This document shows positions 44,312 to 55,011 of a DNA stretch of 64,000 bases, piece after piece. A program made the position numbers and the translations under genes. Each line of letters opens with the position of its first letter. The stretch's first letter is position 1. The DNA is taken from assembly GCA_021292165.1 (NCBI GenBank), contig CM037877.1, positions 79,416,524 through 79,480,523 on the forward strand. The letters run 5' to 3'. A model generated the notes under the pieces. The model was not told the DNA's origin and ran no database searches. It saw only the letters and a program-made list of their open reading frames with translations. The DNA is from Shinisaurus crocodilurus. Lineage: Eukaryota > Chordata > Lepidosauria > Squamata > Shinisauridae.

Positions 44312-46367
44312 TAAATGAGTATGTATTACCCATTTCATTGGCTAGCCCCTTTCCAGAAACACATAATTTCAGTCAACAACATAAAACAGATTACACCAGA
44401 GCTATTCAAGTTCAAAAAAGCTAGCTCTTGAGGTCAACTTGTTGTGGTTTGCAGTTTCATAAGTCCATCTTGATTTCGAAAGTTCTAAAAAAAAGTGGAA
44501 ATGTATTTTCTCATGCGCAACTGTGCAAGAAAATATTGCAGCACTTTCTCACAGATGCTCTCTATTTTTGGCCTAAGGTAACAACCCTCTTCCTGCACTG
44601 ATCTAGTTGTCTAGATTTAGTGAAACCTTTATTCTCAGGAGGCCTTTGCGGTCGGTGGTGCTCGGGGGTCAGGACCAGTGTAACTATGAGGGGGAAAGTA
44701 AGAGGAAGACTGAATAACAAAATCTATAGCACATGTAATGGTGGTAGCAGCACCTTTTCAAAAATATGGGAGTAAAAATACAGTTGGACATATTTCTTCA
44801 CTCTTCATACCAGCGAGTAGGTTACCTTAATTATCTCATTCTTACAGCAACACCTAAATTTACATTTTATGAGCTATTCTAAAATCTGCCCTGCTTAATA
44901 ATCTGTATCTTCAAGAAAACACTTGAAAGCGTCTCTCACAATTAAACCCAGCCACAACCTTGTATAAATCAAACTTTTGCTGCCATATCAAAACGTTACA
45001 CTGGGGCTGCATAACATTGCCCACATCCTCATTACATGGTACACTAATTACTACCAGCAGATTCAGAATTTTCTGCACATTAGAGGCTTTTAGAGGAGCT
45101 ATAAAAAATTTCAGGCACCATTAATTTAAATTTGTATTGAAATTTCCTTTTGACAGATGGCCAAAAATTACTTATTATTTAGAGCACCAGAGCTGCCTGT
45201 TTGCACATTAGAAGAGGAAAGGGAAAAATTAAAAGCAAGGAGGAAATTTATGTCACGTTCATTACCTGTTAAATGTTAAGGAGCATTATCTTGCATGAAT
45301 AAATTATTTCATACAAGCACACAGTCTCCAGCTGCTGGCAACTGGCACGTTCTGGCTGATAAAAACCATCTCAAGTCACACAGCAGACAATCATAAAAAG
45401 CCTTTCTTAACCAGGAGCCACTTAAGAGAGGGCAGATCAATAGAACAAGCAACTAACTGCTACTCTGGGCATCACGGATAACATTTAAGGAAATTAGCAA
45501 ACTATTTCACCTTGCAAAGCTGGCAACAAGCCCTAGATGCTGACACAATCCAAACTGACTTGATAGCTGTATAAGACCAACATTTATTTATAAACATCAC
45601 CATCCAATAAATCAGTGCAAAAAGAGTTACACCTTGCATGCTGTCACTCCAGATGCCAACCTAATGGCTTAGGGGGGAAAGTAACCCAAAATAATTGCTG
45701 CTGAATTAGTCTTATCTACTGAACAATGACACACCTCATTGGTTAATCTCTATTGCCCTGTCTTCAGTTTTTGAGCAATGCTGGCCAGCATACAAGATGG
45801 TTTATACATGCTCATAGTACATACAGAGTTTGTTAACATGCTATTATTAGGTTTATAATCAGTTCCCAAAACATATCTAACCATAAATGTTCAGTTTCCA
45901 CACACTGGGGAAAAAAAGGTAAAAGCAATAATAGTCTTCTTTTTTTAACATCACTAAGAACTTTGGTATTTTAATAATGCACTCTTACAAAAGCACTCTT
46001 GCAAAAGCACATGGTTCTTTACATCACAAATCACCACTATGACAGGCCCACACTACTTTTGACCCACTAAGTCACATGCAGCCCTCCAGCCATGACCAAT
46101 AGCAGCTTGACAATCCCTGTGTTTTGCAGTTTCAGGCAAGGAGGGGGGGGGATATAGGAGGCTTAATAAGCCCTTGCAGGGCCACCATACATGGCTGAAG
46201 GGTGCAGCTCATTCGTGGGCCAGAACTTGCCCTATTCATTCTATACACATCTATCCAGATGAAAAGCTAGCAACATTAATACTGAAAGCATAACATTAAT
46301 TAGATAAAGGTGGCTGCAAATTCATGGAACATTTGAAGAGTGGATACAGTATTCATTATGTATTTTT
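44312..46367. other. Intron stretch, long repeat-poor block
   Basis: More than 2 kb with no recognisable transposon. Parts (about 44840-45560) look like old AT-rich unique sequence of the kind that often holds conserved non-coding elements near developmental genes. No exon on either strand. Confidence 0.4.
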
Positions 46368-46793
46368 TATTTTTAAATTTATACCCCACCTTTTGGCCCA
46401 AGCAGACCAGAAGGCAACTTACAGCCACAGCATAACACATGCCAATTATATCGTAATACGTATTAAAATAAATTTAAAACACAACAAATTTAAAGTATTC
46501 ACAACAGAAACATGGCAACAGTAAAAGCAGCTTATTGCCCTAATGGCCTCCCAATTCCAACCCCCCATTATTTTACAGCTCCCTGAAAGCCAAAACAGAG
46601 TACGGTAAGCGTGGCAGACCTCTTCGGGGTGGGAGTTCCATAATGAGGGCACATCTACAGAGGAAGCCCTCCTCCTTGCATCCACAAACCTAACTTCAGA
46701 CACCAAAGGTATTCGAAGCAAGATCTCGCCAGACAAACTAATCCGATGGGAATGCTCATACGGAAGGAGATGGTCGCCAAGATATTTTTTTTT
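46368..46793 (-). pseudogene. L2-type LINE 3' end, minus strand
   Basis: The minus strand reads KYLGDHLLPYEHSHRISLSG, then VSEVRFVDARRRASSVDVPSLWNSHPEEV, the L2 ORF2 C-terminus, followed by a 3' UTR and an end at about 46375 (tataccccaccttttggccc inverse). Diverged and broken. Confidence 0.75.
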
Positions 46794-46941
46794 AATCAAA
46801 TCATGATAAATTTACTACTTTGATATCAAGCTGAGTGCAACATATTTGAGAGGGCTGGCATTAATTTACAGTCTGTTGGATTTTAAAATTTATTGGTTTT
46901 GTTGTTGTTGAAGTTGTGCTAACTGTTAGTCACCTTTGGTA

Positions 46942-46968
46942 CGTGTGTGTGTGTGTGTGTGTGTGTGT
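46942..46968. repeat. (GT)n microsatellite
   Basis: About 13 GT units. The surrounding 46800-47459 shows nothing else recognisable. Confidence 0.95.
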
Positions 46969-47459
46969 ATAACGGTCTTTCTTTCTTGGGGCTAGGTTTC
47001 TAGGCCATATTATTTGGGAAATTGAACTAGATTTGTTCAGTCTGTAGAAAGGATTTGTTCTCCTGCCACTGCTGCGCACACTGACAATTTCTGCAGGTGG
47101 AAAACTGACAGTTCTTGTTAGTTTGCGGCTGTTAAAAACCTAGAGGGTAGCTGTGAAACTGCCAAGAACAGGGTTCATTCCACTCCGTTTCACCATGATA
47201 AAGCTGTAAACAGCACCAGCAAAGGACTGGGACAGGGTTCAGGCTGCAGAACCCTCCCATTTCATGAGCGAGATAAGGAAGAAGTAAAATTGACAGCTGT
47301 AAAATGTAATCAACCGTACACATGAAGTCAGCCTGATACTTCCTGTTACCACATTAGGCAAAAGACTTCTAGGATGAGTTGTTCATATTGCTAAATGGAA
47401 ATATAATGGATCTAGAATTCCACACCAACTGCAAACATTTGCAACCAGAAAACCCAATG

Positions 47460-47690
47460 TTATTTATTTAGTTACCTACCTATTCCATTGAGATCCCAAC
47501 TTTCATCCAAGGACCCCAAGGTAACCTGCATGCATGGTTCTCTTCCCCCGCCATTTTGTCCTCACAAAAATCCTGTCAGGTAGGCTGACAGACAGTGACT
47601 TCATAGCTGAGTGGGATTTGAACCTGGGTTCCCCCAGTCTTAGTTCAACATGCTAACCACCATAACACAATGAACCTTGAAGCTTTCCAA
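47460..47690 (-). mobile_element. Old tRNA-derived SINE (diverged Sauria-like)
   Basis: On the minus strand: ttatggtggttagcatgttgaact (head), box B GGTTCAAATCCC, gtcagcctacctgacaggatttttgtgaggacaaaatgg, ggttaccttggggtccttgg, and an AATAAATAA-type end. Same plan as the Sauria SINEs but much more diverged, so an older subfamily. Confidence 0.7.
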
Positions 47691-47971
47691 ATAGCGTTGA
47701 AATGTTAGTGAACTCATCTTTGTATCTGGATCTTCATACTGCTCTGCTCAGGAACACTCTTCACCATGTTTACTTCCAGTTTGGACCCAGTAAGTATCAT
47801 GCATAAGTGAGGTGTTCTCTATGGGAAAGGCTCTGTAGGGTCTGCCAGGATCCCTGCTGTAAGAAAACCTCTCTGTTGGTTGCAGGTAGTGGTAGTGGAG
47901 GGGGTCACTCTTAGGAGTCTTACTGCTCTTCTGACACCCAGTGTCTTACCTACTTCTGCACGTGACATACT

Positions 47972-48173
47972 GGCTGGGTTCATACAACACGACAACCCAC
48001 ACTCAAGGTTGAGCACTGCGCTAACAAACCATGGTTTGTTGTTGGGCTGTGAACTGTGTGATGTTCATGGTTAATAAACCATGGTTAGTTAGCATGGCTG
48101 GGTTCACACAACACAACAAACCATGGTTCAACCCAACTTTGAGTGTGGGTTGTCGCATTCTGTGAACCCAGTC
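47972..48173. mobile_element. Palindromic MITE with GGGTTCAYACAACA ends
   Basis: ctgggttcatacaacacgacaacccacactcaaggttga at the left is inverted at the right end (tttgagtgtgggttgtcgcattctgtgaaccca). A third partial copy of the end sequence (gctgggttcacacaacac) lies in the middle at about 48097, suggesting a nested or duplicated copy. Confidence 0.75.
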
Positions 48174-48671
48174 ACTGTCACAATCTTCATAGTCAACTAC
48201 TGGAAGTGGCACTTTAACGGTACATGCTATGCATCAAGTACATACAACGAATAAAGAGGTACTATAAATGGCTTGGAACTTCCTGGCTCTTTTTAGCATA
48301 GGCTTGGTCAGAGGCTGGGTGGCCTACCAAACATTTACGGTGCTGAAAGATGTTCCTGTCCCAAAGGGGTAGCATGAAGTCAGGGACAAGCCTATGTGCC
48401 TCTGCCATCTCCCTCTAGCTCAGTGCCAGTGAGGGTCAGCAGAGGCAAGCCAGGTTTCTCTGCCTCTGCCCCTGCCGAGCATTTGGAGCTCCAACCACCT
48501 GACGGGCACAGAGACTAGATGATATACCTCCACCTTCCCTCCCTATTTGGAGCCAGAGAAGGGAGGCAGAAGCTTGTTTTGTCTCTCCGATTGTACATGG
48601 GAAGTGCAGAGCTAAAACAAATCACAGGCACCGGCTCATCTGTGGGGTTGGGGAAGGGGAAGGGATTTTAT
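48174..48671. other. Intron stretch, nothing recognised
   Basis: GC-richer than average, no element ends seen. Confidence 0.4.
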
Positions 48672-48909
48672 TTTTTTAATTTATTATTATATTTAGACCC
48701 CACCTTTTTTCCTGCAAGGAACCCAAGGCGGCTTACATAATCCTCCTCCTCTCCATTTTATCCTCACAACAACCCTGTGAGGTAGGTTAGGCTGAGAGTC
48801 AGTGACTGGCCCAAAGTCACCCAGTGAGTTTCATGGCTGAGCGGGGACTAGAACCCGGATCTCCCGAGTCCCAGTCCAACACTCTCACCACTACGCTACA
48901 CTGGCTCCC
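48672..48909 (-). mobile_element. Sauria SINE, full length
   Basis: Minus strand: head ggagccagtgtagcgtagtggtgagagtgttggactggg, box B GGTTCTAGTCCCC, complete middle and the tgcaggaaaaaaggtggggtctaaatataataa end. One of the best-preserved copies here. Confidence 0.94.
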
Positions 48910-50683
48910 CACTGGGATCATCCCTCCCCCCACCCTTTGCAGTTCCAGTGTTGAGAGGATACCTCAGGCTCGTCTTATTCACCAGAGGATTGCTGAGCAG
49001 CCATCATGGCGAGCAATGTGAATGTGAACATAACTGTACAGCCCTATTAAATCTGGGCCCATGCCAGAAATATGAGAGATGAGCGCAGTGCAGCCTGAAG
49101 CTCCCCTGGGTCAAACTTCCATATCTGAGGTTTCTGAGATGCTGAAGGCAGTGATATTGTTGCTTCTTGGATGTGCTGGGAGGCCTGAAAAAGGCCTGAA
49201 GTGCAGAATCCATTCTGGATGTGCAGTCTACTCCAGAGTTTTGATGGAATGGAGTTAATTCATTTCACACCGTACCAAAACCTTTTTGGAGGGGAATCAC
49301 TATGTTCCAATTTCCCTTATGCCACAGGAGTTGGCTGGTTCACTGGTGACTTTTTGAAAATTATTATTTTTTTTCTTTTTCTTCAGAAGGGGTTTTAATT
49401 TTCTGGCTGAAGTTATTTTATTGTGCTGTGGACAGACTACTGTTCATTTTAATTTATTTTTTCTAGGGGTTTTGGCCATCAAATTGGTTCAGTATTTTGT
49501 TAAATACTAGCTACACTAGAGCTAGACTCTTTGGCTACTTGGCAACGAACATTTAAAAAAAATAACAACAACACATTCTCTTCAGGCCTATTAGACTAGC
49601 TCCAAGATTCTATGTTATGTAGTATACCAGCCCAGGAGTTTGGTTGGCGGAAGCTATTACAAAGGCATCTGTCTTAGTTCCTGCTTGACAATAGATTAGT
49701 GCTCACATTTAGGATGCTTTTCATACCCAAAGATCTGAAAGGCCATGTTTCAGTACAGCTAATTTGTGTTAAAATATCAAAAAGCCTCCAGGCACCAGCA
49801 CTAATTCCAGTGAAAATATTCATTACTAGGCTCAAATTATGGGAGTCACTCCAGACAACCATTTAACAGATGGGAGACAAGCCCGCACAGAGCATCCTTC
49901 CTGCCACATCCATCTCTACAGAACTGCAAACTGGAATGAAGAACTTCTTGGGATTTAGGAGTTCAGGAAGCCGGGGAAAGTCCCACGAGCGCCATTTCTC
50001 CTGGAACGCCAAACATCCTCCAGAAGGGCTTGTATGTACTAGTTCATGACGGTGGCTCTTTTATTCCCCGATACGTTTCTGATAAGAGCAGGGGTGTGGT
50101 TCTCAGGGATCAGCCGACAAGCAAGTATACATAAATATTACTCACTGGCCAAATATCATCCGGCAGCTGTTGGTATTTTAAATAGTTGAAGTTGCCTTGA
50201 GATAGTGTCACATGACCCCGCGTCCACGATGTGCAACATGGCCACACACGCTGCCACCCACAGTGGAAATACTTTCCCATGCTGTACAGATGATGAAGAA
50301 GGGCTCTCCACATGTACTGATATATCCACGTAGCGCTCCCCCACACTGATTGGGCCAGAGTCCCTTCCATGCCAGCCAGTAATGGGGAAGCATTGCTGCT
50401 CTAGAGGTGCAAAGGCAGCTGGGGCGTGGCAATAGTCTGGCATAATAGGGTGTAAGGCTAGCTATCATGACCCTGTGAGCCCCTCCCCTTTATGTTTTTT
50501 CTCAATGCAGGGGGGACAGAGCTGAGTTTGTGCAACGTTCTCCTTTATGTAGGTTTCTGCTGATCAATATGGATCACACCACCTAGTTACAGTCATAGCA
50601 TTTCCTGTGCTTTAGTTTAACCATAATAAAATGCACTGCAATTCTTTTAAGCTACTCCTTCCATCTGTGAAATGGAGTCTTAC
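48910..50683. other. Intron stretch just downstream of the TLE4 microexon
   Basis: No recognised repeat. It begins, in transcription order, with the microexon's gtaaga donor at 50683. No further exon found. Confidence 0.4.
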
Positions 50684-50700
50684 CTTTATGGAGTCTCTAT
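50684..50700 (-). CDS. TLE4: TLE4 17-nt microexon encoding (D)RDSIK
   Basis: This 17-nt exon reads ATAGAGACTCCATAAAG on the minus strand. With the G from the upstream exon it gives Asp-Arg-Asp-Ser-Ile-Lys, exactly the peptide expected in TLE4 between DHQR and SSSVSPSASF. The acceptor is ...ctgttctgcatgaag|, with a weak pyrimidine tract. The donor AAG|gtaaga is close to consensus, which fits definition of a very small exon. It restores phase from 1 to 0 for the exon at 1742-1861. It lies 2.1 kb after its upstream exon and 48.8 kb before its downstream exon. If it were skipped, the next exon would be read out of frame and stop after about 13 codons. The call rests on perfect phase fit, both splice signals and the expected peptide; RNA evidence would confirm it. 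Confidence 0.9.
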
Positions 50701-50890
50701 CTTCATGCAGAACAGCAGCGGCAACATGAGCAGGCAAGAGAAGGAAAGAGAAAGACAAATCCAAGTTATTTTAACATAAAACTATGCACTGCTTATACCT
50801 CAAAAAAAGAAACCCTGAGCCCCACTGGGAAAAAAATTTTTTGGCTGATATATTAACTTTTTTGGTAGAGTTAATTATTAATATTGTACA

Positions 50891-51012
50891 ACCAATTCTA
50901 TACACTTGAATCTATCATTTGAATATATCAGTTGACTCAAAAATTTAGCAAGCAATTCTATATGCTTGAATCTATCACTTGAATATATCGGTTGACTGTC
51001 AAACTTAGCAAT
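50891..51012. repeat. Two-copy tandem repeat, about 60-bp unit
   Basis: CAATTCTATACACTTGAATC...TATATCAGTTGACT... is followed by CAATTCTATATGCTTGAATC...TATATCGGTTGACT..., with about 85-90% identity between units. It lies in the 2.1-kb intron upstream of the microexon. Confidence 0.85.
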
Positions 51013-51217
51013 AAATACCACAGCAATAACATGGGAGTCTATAGCACAGTATAGGGGAACACATTTTTTCCCCCAGAAAAGAGATGGGACAGTTCGTAAG
51101 CACAATATTCCATCCTTATCTCTTTGCATTATAGCCCACTGAAATCTCTAAAGTCTAAGGAGATCACCCTTCTAGCAATGCCATCGATGCACCTGCAAAA
51201 GTGAGGGTGTGGAAAAA

Positions 51218-51790
51218 TATTATTTATTACTAGCGAATGGACCCAGTTTCGCACGGGTTGGAATAGCCCTTAGTTTCCTACAGTGAAGTCTTCAAGCAAG
51301 CTTACACAGATGTCAGAGTTGGACACATGACCTGTCTGAGTGAAGCAACACACCCCGGCACACCAAAGCACATCCCCTTACGTGGTGTGTGGCTTCCTGA
51401 GGGACCCCTGTCTGTCCACTCCATTTCCCTGAGGGGGAGGGTCTTACTCACAGCAGGGGGGTACAGGCATATAACCGTGTCCCTTGGCCCACTAATCTCC
51501 TTTGGCTTCAAACTGTATGGACTGCAAAACTATATGATGTTTACGGAAATCTTTCCCAGTGGCTGAAGATGTTACTAGAAGCTTCAACCACATAGACACA
51601 TTTAAATTAATTTAAAATAATTAATGCATTTTAGAAACAAAATAACTCTGAGGTCCACACACTTATGCCCCTCTTATAATGTACGCCAAGTTTCAGGTGT
51701 CTAGGTTTCATGGTCTTGGTGTTATGACATTGATGGACAGACAGACACACATCCTCTTATTACAGTATTATAAATTATTTCTTACACAGT
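51218..51790. repeat. Unclassified interspersed repeat candidate
   Basis: Starts 'ttactagcgaatggacccagtttcgcacggg' and ends 'gttatgacattgatggacagacagacacacatcctcttattacagtattataaa'. The formulaic ending with GACAGACAGACAC and a final TATTATA resembles the ends of several dispersed repeat families, but I cannot name it. No coding signal. Confidence 0.4.
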
Positions 51791-52140
51791 CGCCCAATTC
51801 AAACATAATGCTAAAAATCAGGCTCATTTCCTCTTTCAGTTTAGAACTAAACCACAATTCCCTATGACATCCGAACTAGGGGAAGCATGCTTTATTCTGT
51901 TATTAATTAAAACGTAACAGGGTCCAGAACAGTTTGGTTATCCTGGTTTGTGGACTAACAGTAGTTAGTACATGACTTCAAATGTCACTTGGAACTGTGG
52001 TTGGTTCTAAATCAACAGGGGAAGCTTTTGATCTCAAGCCTGAGGCAGAGGCTGATGCAGGTTTGTTCCTGCAACACTAAACCAGTGCCATACAGGGTTA
52101 AACTGGCAAACTAGACAGGTCCCTGCCCCAAGGAGCCTAG

Positions 52141-52385
52141 AGCCAGTGTGACATAGTGGTGAGAGTGTTGAACTGGGACTCGGGACGGGAGATCTGGGTT
52201 CTAGTCCCTGCTCAGCCATGAAGCTCACTGGGTGACTTTGGGCCAGTCACTGCCTCTCAGCCTAACCTACCTCACAGGGTTGTTGTGAGGATAAAATGGA
52301 GAGGAGGATTATGTAAGCTGCCTTGGGTTCCTTGCAGGAAAAAAGGTGGGGTATAAATATAATAAAAAATGAAATAAATAAAATA
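52141..52385 (+). mobile_element. Sauria SINE, full length
   Basis: Head agccagtgtgacatagtggtgagagtgttg, box B GGTTCTAGTCCC, complete middle, tgcaggaaaaaaggtggggtataaa end and an imperfect AATAAA tail. It lies 417 bp beyond the donor of the 52802-53006 TLE4 exon. A small internal duplication gives 'cgggacgggagatc'. Confidence 0.94.
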
Positions 52386-52801
52386 GACACGGGAGAAACA
52401 AAAGAGGGAGGGAGGGAGGGGAAGACAAGGGGAGGGAGTGACGAAAGTGGGCAAATGCAGTTACATGTGCTTCAAGCTTGGTTATAGTTGGGAATAAGTT
52501 CAGGGAGATAAACCAAAGGCCACCTAGAAAAATGGGCACTGGAGAAGGATTTCAAGCAAGGGAGAAAGGTGGTATGGTACTGTGTGCATATTCAGAGAGG
52601 GAGTTCCATATATAGGGGACAGCAAGGCAGAATGGGTGGAGTGTTTAAGAGACTTTTGGTCAGTTGAGCGTGGCTGATGAATTTGAAACAGTTGAGAGTT
52701 CCCCTTGGAAACTCAAAAGATCTTCTGTATGCACAAAGGGGCATACTGTACATTGAATCAAGAGAACCTTCTCTCCCCGAGACCAGTGAAGCATCTCCTA
52801 C

Positions 52802-53006
52802 CTCTTTGGTGATCGTTCTCATGATGTTTCTTTTCATCCTTGATCGGGAGGTGAGACTGTCCCCCAAGGGCGCTTGACAAGGCTAAAAGGCCAGCGCTGC
52901 TGCCAATGGGTGGGATGGTTGGTGGCTGCAATCCAGAAGGGTGTGGTGTGAGAGGCACTGGGAGACCGTGTCCATGCGACAAATGCTGGGCCTGGAGTTG
53001 CTGCTG
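52802..53006 (-). CDS. TLE4: TLE4 internal exon (end of Q domain / GP region), 205 nt
   Basis: This exon encodes 68 codons plus one base, starting [14 protein letters not shown] and ending [12 protein letters not shown]. The peptide matches the Groucho/TLE family at the junction of the N-terminal Q (tetramerisation) domain and the Gly/Pro-rich GP region, which recruits histone deacetylases in known family members. TLE proteins are nuclear corepressors for TCF/LEF, RUNX, HES and other factors. The acceptor reads tttttcacag followed by CAGCAGCAA; the donor is AGAG|gtaggaga. The exon enters at phase 0 and leaves at phase 1, with the final G starting the Asp codon completed by the microexon at 50684. 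The [15 protein letters not shown] and [13 protein letters not shown] wording fits TLE4 better than TLE1 or TLE3 from memory. The acceptor has repeated CAG triplets, so the exon may begin up to six bases later. An alignment against TLE1-4 would settle the paralogue. Confidence 0.94.
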
Positions 53007-55011
53007 CTGTGAAAAATTAAACACAGATATTGAATGTGTTCCAAGAAAGAGCACTACAAGCGCCGTTGGCTGAGTGCTGCTTTGTGCTCATGTGCTTTCA
53101 AGGGCTATCAACCCATCAGTGGCCCTGCTTTGCTATACATTAATCCACCAGTTAAAAACAGTACAGTACCTCAGAATAGGGTGAGGACATAGGGTGAATG
53201 CTGCTGTTACTCATGGCTGAAGTACATCATCATGTACTGCTTAGAAAACAGGTTAAGACATACTGCCTGAACCAAGAGCTCTGTTTGGGGACAAAATGGC
53301 AGTGGGTGGGGCGAAGGTTGCACATTATCAGCTTTGTTAAACTATTTTTCAACTGCAATACAAAAACAACAAGGCCACCACAAACCCTCACATTTCAAGT
53401 GCAACTCCTTTGACATTATTCTTCCAGGAGAAGCTACGCACAGATACACATGTCTAATCAAAACACGTGAGTTAACTATAAAAGTGGTAATAAAGTTTTG
53501 TTTCTTTCCTTTTTTTTTCTAACAAGAAAGCTGAAAATTGAGAAAATTAGCGTTAAACAATTCTCCCAGAGCTGCCACACAGCATGCAGCGAGAGTTAAT
53601 TTGAAAGAGGAAACCTGAATTAACAATCCAGAAAAGGAAACTGGTTGCAGCCACCGTTTTAAGTCCTTTAAGTGTCCTCAGCGGTACTTGAGCAAATTAC
53701 TAAAGAAAATCTAATGTAGCAAGGCTTGGGTCCTCCTGTAGGCTTGCTCAATAATGCTGAAATAATTGGGCACTCTGTGCACGTTTAGTGATGCTCGAAT
53801 GAAAAGCTAGAGGCCTGCCCTTGTACTCTTCTCTAGCTGCTGACTCTGTGTTGTGACAGGTTTATTTGAGTGGGACTGTGATGCATGCACCAGTAACTGC
53901 GCTGACAAGAGTTTAAAGTCATTTTTACCAGTACACTGGCAACACATAGAGAAAGCCCTTGAGAGGTTCGAATTGGAGTGCTTGACCTCAGCCAAGGCTG
54001 CATCAAGCTCTCTACTATACTAACCATTGTGGGGTAGATGGTTTGTTGATGCTGTTGAATGAGAAGGGTGGGGAGCGAGATAAGGCGGTAGAGGAAGGAA
54101 AGATGTCGTGCTCAATCTATCCCAACAGGGGACTGTTTCACTTCACACCTGGAACTGACAATAGCCCACTCCCCCGCCCCCTTTTACAAATAATTCACAG
54201 AATGACTTTGAAATCTGCTTTCACTTTCACAAACCATGTTATTTAAGCAAATGGAGTCTCATTTACTGTCTCCTCTCCTTTAAGAATGGCCCTGTCCCCT
54301 TTGAAACAAACAACTGCATTACCAAGCATCAAAAACACCCCTTTCAAAACTCCCAGCCTTTCCCCTGCCTATTATCTAAATTGCAACTCTGTACTATTTG
54401 CAACTCTCACCTTGCAATCAAATTCATTATCTGGAGAAAAAAAAAAAGGGTATATATAATTACCTCTCGCTTTCAACCTGGCTTGGAACCAGGCACACAA
54501 GTGATCGGATTTACACTTTTACAATCCACATGGTTCTAGAGTTTTGGAAAGATTAGCCAACGTGGACTTCTGTTTGAACTAAAATGAATGTTTTAACCAC
54601 AGAAGGTGGGTCAGGCCAAAATGTCAAAAGTTAGCCAACTGTTGTCTGCTGTTCAAACAAATTGAAATGAACCTTGAAGTCACTTTCCAGGCTCTAATTT
54701 CAAACACAGGAATATTCCTTTAAAAATTGTGATCCAAATAATTCAGCCCCATCCTACTGTCAGCTAGACAAGGGAAGTACCCTATGTGATCATAGTGTTC
54801 CCCTCTAGCATAGCCAACAATAGGATACCACACTGATGTAAGGTTCTTGATCACAGCCAGGGGCCTTGCAAACCAGCCTTCATAGGGAGGTTAAAACAAA
54901 TACCAGAGGTCAAAACTTTCCTAACCTGCATCCATCTCCAGTCCAAACCCAGATTTTATGCATCTGTTGATTAGCCCAGGAGGATTTCCCCCACTCCTCC
55001 CATAATTCAGC
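53007..55011. other. TLE4 intron upstream of the 205-nt exon, nothing recognised
   Basis: I searched this strand for the preceding TLE4 coding text (FLSQEHQQQVVQAVERAKQV and MAELNAIIG) and did not see it. Unique-looking sequence. Confidence 0.45.

Noticed and set aside
52671..52700. Second CTGATGA...GAAA-like string
   Set aside because: No room for a stem between the blocks and no flanking complementarity.
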